Of a stretch of DNA of 64,000 bases, positions 61,483 to 64,000 are shown in pieces. The notes under the pieces were generated by a model, which was given only the letters and a program-made list of their open reading frames with translations, made no database searches and was not told the DNA's origin. Position numbers and translations under genes: made by a program. How positions within the stretch are numbered: the stretch's first letter is position 1; every line of letters starts with the position of its first letter. Source of the DNA: SXXK01 sp038214195 (GTDB lineage Bacteria > Planctomycetota > Planctomycetia > Planctomycetales > Planctomycetaceae); contig JBBQSE010000002.1 in assembly GCA_038214195.1 (NCBI GenBank), positions 12,835 to 76,834 of the forward strand, read 5' to 3'.

Positions 61483-61638
61483 CTAACGTCGGTTGAACAT
61501 CAAATTGGTTCGAATCGAAACGGCTCGCCTACTTTTACTGCGTCCACCTGGCTTGCTACGATGGGTCACGTCAGGCTGGATCGATTGCAGGTTCAGTCGT
61601 TCCAAAACCGGAACCCACTGCACTGCCGGAGGACCGTG

Positions 61639-61995
61639 ATGCTCAACATGCTCTCACTGCTGATTGCGTGCTGCTTCCTCACAGAACCAGCCGACATGAC
61701 GCCGAATTTGCAGACGCTGCGGCCTTCGGATTTTCAGTCTGATTTCCCGGTGTTGGCAATCGCCAAGGGTGACGTTCTGGTCGTTGTCTGGTCGCAGGTG
61801 AATGACAGAAATCTCATGGAATTGAAGTCTCAGCAGGCGCGTGAAGGCAAAATTGAAGCGGACGAAATCACGCTGGCGTCGTCGGACAATGGCGGCAACG
61901 TTCTCGCGCGTACGGCGACTGATCGCGTGGGGCGCGTCTGGGTTGTCTGGCAGGCGATGCGCGGTCAATTGAGCGACGTGTTTTGCCGCACTTAG
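61639..61995 (+). CDS. Short exported protein, possibly truncated
   Basis: A 118-residue frame starting MLNMLSLLIACCFLTEPADM, a plausible signal peptide. The rest (PNLQTLRPSDFQSDFPVLAI, ITLASSDNGGNVLARTATDR, VGRVWVVWQAMRGQLSDVFC) has the beta-propeller/sialidase-like blade pattern with an Asp-box-like feel, as found in much longer secreted planctomycete proteins. It stops at TAG 61993-61995 in mid-blade, so it may be the N-terminal stump of a truncated gene. Start at ATG 61639 rather than 61354, which lies in a repeat. Confidence 0.6.
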   Translation: MLNMLSLLIACCFLTEPADMTPNLQTLRPSDFQSDFPVLAIAKGDVLVVVWSQVNDRNLMELKSQQAREGKIEADEITLASSDNGGNVLARTATDRVGRVWVVWQAMRGQLSDVFCRT

Positions 61996-62040
61996 GTCAT
62001 TTCACAATCAAACCTTTTTGTTCCCAGGAACGCTCCTCGT

Positions 62041-62823
62041 ATGAGAAAAAGCAAAACGCTGGCCCGGATTCGCAACAGACAAACCGTGCGAATGTGCTGT
62101 CTCGGCCATTACATTCCGATGTTCATCAAACATGCAGCGCACAATGGCTTTGACTGCATCTGGCTTGATCTGGAACATCGCAACTTATCGGATCGCGACG
62201 TGCAGGCGTTGCTCGTGCAGTCGCATCTGCATGACATCGACATTATGGTGCGACCGGCCACGACGGAGAAGTCACGGCTCTACCGTTACCTCGAAGATGG
62301 CGCGGCGGGGTTGATGATTCCTCATGTCAACACCGCCGAGAAGGCTCGCATGCTGGTGGACGCCGTGAAGTATCCGCCGATTGGTGATCGCGGCCTGGAT
62401 GGAGCAGGACTCGACGCCGACTTCTACTGCGGCAACACCGACGAATTCGTGAAAGGCGCGAATGCGGAAACGTTTCTTGTCGTCCAGGTTGAGACGCCGC
62501 CGGCCGTGAACAACGTGGAACAGATCGCCAGCGTGCCGGGACTCGACGGCATCTTCGTCGGCCCCGGTGACCTTGGTCTCCGGCTGAAGCTCGACCCCGG
62601 CAAGATGACACTGGAGGCGGCGATTGAGCGAGTTGCCGCTGCGTGTGCGAAGAACGGCAAGGCATGGGGCTTGCCCGTCGGGACCCCCGAAATTTTGCAG
62701 CAGCGGCAGAAACAGGGCGGCCAGCTGCTGAATTACGGCGGCGACTTCGGCGCGATCATGGACATGCTGCGGGAGAGCATCAAGGCTTTCGATGGCGGTG
62801 AACAGGAATCGGCAAACCGTTGA
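62041..62823 (+). CDS. HpcH/HpaI aldolase family protein
   Basis: A 260-residue class II aldolase of the 2,4-dihydroxyhept-2-ene-1,7-dioate aldolase/citrate lyase-beta superfamily. The sequence has GFDCIWLDLEHRNLSDRDVQ, DGAAGLMIPHVNTAEKARML, FLVVQVETPPAVNNVEQIAS (metal Glu) and LDGIFVGPGDLGLRLKLDPG (metal Asp). It cleaves or forms a pyruvate-type aldol in the cytoplasm using a divalent metal. The substrate is unknown. ATG 62041, directly after a purine-rich AGGAACG. Downstream gene converges. Confidence 0.92.
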   Translation: MRKSKTLARIRNRQTVRMCCLGHYIPMFIKHAAHNGFDCIWLDLEHRNLSDRDVQALLVQSHLHDIDIMVRPATTEKSRLYRYLEDGAAGLMIPHVNTAEKARMLVDAVKYPPIGDRGLDGAGLDADFYCGNTDEFVKGANAETFLVVQVETPPAVNNVEQIASVPGLDGIFVGPGDLGLRLKLDPGKMTLEAAIERVAAACAKNGKAWGLPVGTPEILQQRQKQGGQLLNYGGDFGAIMDMLRESIKAFDGGEQESANR

Positions 62824-62855
62824 TGCTGAGTTCCGGTTCTCAAACTGACGGCGGT

Positions 62856-64000
62856 CTAGTTCGATAGTCCCAGCAGGTAGCTCAAGTTGGTGGGTGAAGG
62901 CGGGCCGAATCGAGGTTCAAATGAAACTGCGACGCCGACGTTGTCTTTGCTGTAGTCGTAGCCAAATCCAAAGTTCAGGATCCAGTCCAGTCCGACACGG
63001 GAAATCGTCAGTGAAGTTCCACGTGGCTCACCGACCGCCGCGTCGTAAGCATACGATGCAGTGGAAATCCATTTGGGACTCATCTGGTAGCTATAACTCG
63101 CCAGCAGCATTTGACTGTCAAGGTAGTTTGTCGCCTTCACCTGTCGGTAGCCGAGGTACGCGCTGCCCCGGAGGCTGCGCTGACTCAGGACACCGACACT
63201 CCACAGATTCTGCGCCGGATCAAACAGATCCCAGTTGGCATCCGCCAAAATGCTGGTTCGATCGCTCAGGTTCCAGCGATAGTGATTGTAAAGCAGCCCA
63301 AAGTCCTCGCCAAAGTTGTCGCGATTCGCTTTCGGGAAAAACGACGCGCCATATTCCCACATCATCCAGTCACGAATGCGTGGCGCATTGGCTGGACCGA
63401 CTTTTGTCTGGAGTCGATCTCGAAATCTGATGCGTAACGCCTGAAAGTTGTCAGCAACTTCATGATACGGAGCACTCGTCCACAATCCCGCACCGTTTCT
63501 CAACGCATAGTTGCGAGGATTGAATTCCGCAGGAACGACACCGCCATAAATCTGCAATGGATACCTTGCCCGGAAACGTTCCTGAGAGTTGTCGTCGATC
63601 TCATTGTACTGCGCGATCTCATTCAGGCCGCGCGATGATTGGGTGTACGCATACTCCAGAAACGTGTCATGCTTGTGAGCGAGTCCGTTGAGATTCAGGA
63701 TGTCGCTGCGGACAAATGGAAAGACCCGCATCGCCGTCATGCGGGCTCGGACACCCGTATTCAGCAAATAGCGTTCAACGCTGTCGCTGGTGAATCCCTG
63801 CTGCCAGTACGCGGCCTCACCCATCACAAACGGTTCAATGTTGACCGGCCCGTACGTGAACGGAGCGGCCAGTTCGTGCCGCGTCATCGCGACGGCTCCG
63901 GAAGCATTTGTGTTGTAGGTCATCCCGAGCGGAGTATATGGATCGCTGGGATTTGTGGGAGCCGGCAACTGCTGAGTCTCCGCATACCCTGCGCTCGAAT
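62856..64000 (-). CDS. LptD-like outer membrane beta-barrel protein, C-terminal part (runs off window)
   Basis: 381 residues are readable and the frame stays open to the window edge, so the N-terminus lies outside. The sequence is a succession of amphipathic strands rich in aromatic residues (FVMGEAAYWQQGFTSDSVER; LSDRTSILADANWDLFDPAQ; DSQMLLASYSYQMSPKWIST; TSLTISRVGLDWILNFGFGY) and ends in YLLGLSN, as expected for a beta-barrel. RYLLNTGVRARMTAMRVFPF and the loop FLEYAYTQSSRGLNEIAQYN resemble LptD/OstA barrels of planctomycetes, which insert lipopolysaccharide into the outer membrane. Assignment as LptD is probable but not certain without the N-terminal jellyroll. Confidence 0.75.
   Translation of the reverse strand, partial: SSAGYAETQQLPAPTNPSDPYTPLGMTYNTNASGAVAMTRHELAAPFTYGPVNIEPFVMGEAAYWQQGFTSDSVERYLLNTGVRARMTAMRVFPFVRSDILNLNGLAHKHDTFLEYAYTQSSRGLNEIAQYNEIDDNSQERFRARYPLQIYGGVVPAEFNPRNYALRNGAGLWTSAPYHEVADNFQALRIRFRDRLQTKVGPANAPRIRDWMMWEYGASFFPKANRDNFGEDFGLLYNHYRWNLSDRTSILADANWDLFDPAQNLWSVGVLSQRSLRGSAYLGYRQVKATNYLDSQMLLASYSYQMSPKWISTASYAYDAAVGEPRGTSLTISRVGLDWILNFGFGYDYSKDNVGVAVSFEPRFGPPSPTNLSYLLGLSN

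Noticed and set aside
61495..61530. GGTTCGAATCG-like string considered as a tRNA T-arm
   Set aside because: No acceptor stem or anticodon arm can be paired around it.

Overview
The window looks like a chromosomal segment of a planctomycete (phylum Planctomycetota), probably a marine or freshwater Planctomycetales member with a large, repeat-rich genome. Evidence for this: a DUF1549/DUF1553 (PSD1) cytochrome-type protein followed by a Tat-exported DUF1501 protein; a PVC-type heme-binding beta-propeller dehydrogenase; two secreted PQQ-type propellers; DUF6807, SMP-30 and Gfo/Idh/MocA proteins; a Hanks-type kinase with a family-typical N-terminal extension; a GYF_2-domain membrane protein; and fhcB of the tetrahydromethanopterin C1 pathway. 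Genes are loosely spaced, mostly single or in pairs, on both strands, with weak or absent Shine-Dalgarno sites and several GTG starts. I saw no rRNA, tRNA, CRISPR array or intact insertion sequence.

Layout. 1-7.2 kb: iron alcohol dehydrogenase (cut by the window edge), membrane protein, gatC, 3-methyladenine glycosylase, AbgT transporter, Ser/Thr kinase, alpha/beta hydrolase. 7.5-12.6 kb: a co-directional NAD epimerase, Baeyer-Villiger-type monooxygenase and NodU-type carbamoyltransferase, possibly a small biosynthetic group. 12.7-17.5 kb: PSD1 + DUF1501 pair. 17.5-19 kb: decayed mobile DNA with a broken group II intron reverse transcriptase. 19-29.7 kb: secreted protein + PVC heme protein, beta-CASP nuclease, SMP-30, GYF_2 protein, Gfo/Idh oxidoreductase. 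29.7-31.5 kb: second graveyard (IS1182-type remnant plus repeats). 31.6-37.5 kb: co-directional group of zinc ribbon protein, FloA, VIT transporter, SpoIIE phosphatase, a degenerate AAA-like protein and MscS, with overlapping start/stop codons at two junctions. 37.5-50 kb: methyltransferase, small secreted proteins, DapA-like aldolase, DUF6807, AsmA-like protein, sugar isomerase, a GNAT-GH3 coupled pair, formylglycine-generating enzyme, trans-sulfuration enzyme coupled to an anti-sigma-like protein. 50-57 kb: GNAT, ABC-2 exporter split by a repeat, dodecin, fhcB, MoxR. 57-64 kb: PQQ propellers flanking a secreted MsrB, HpcH aldolase, and an LptD-like outer-membrane barrel running off the end.

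The most distinctive non-genic feature is the density of palindromic intergenic repeats. At least seven families are visible, most in two or more copies inside this one window. Several abut stop codons so closely that the repeat appears to supply the TAA, and one large composite element separates the two genes of an ABC transporter.

All function calls rest on motif and sequence recognition by eye; no database search was run.
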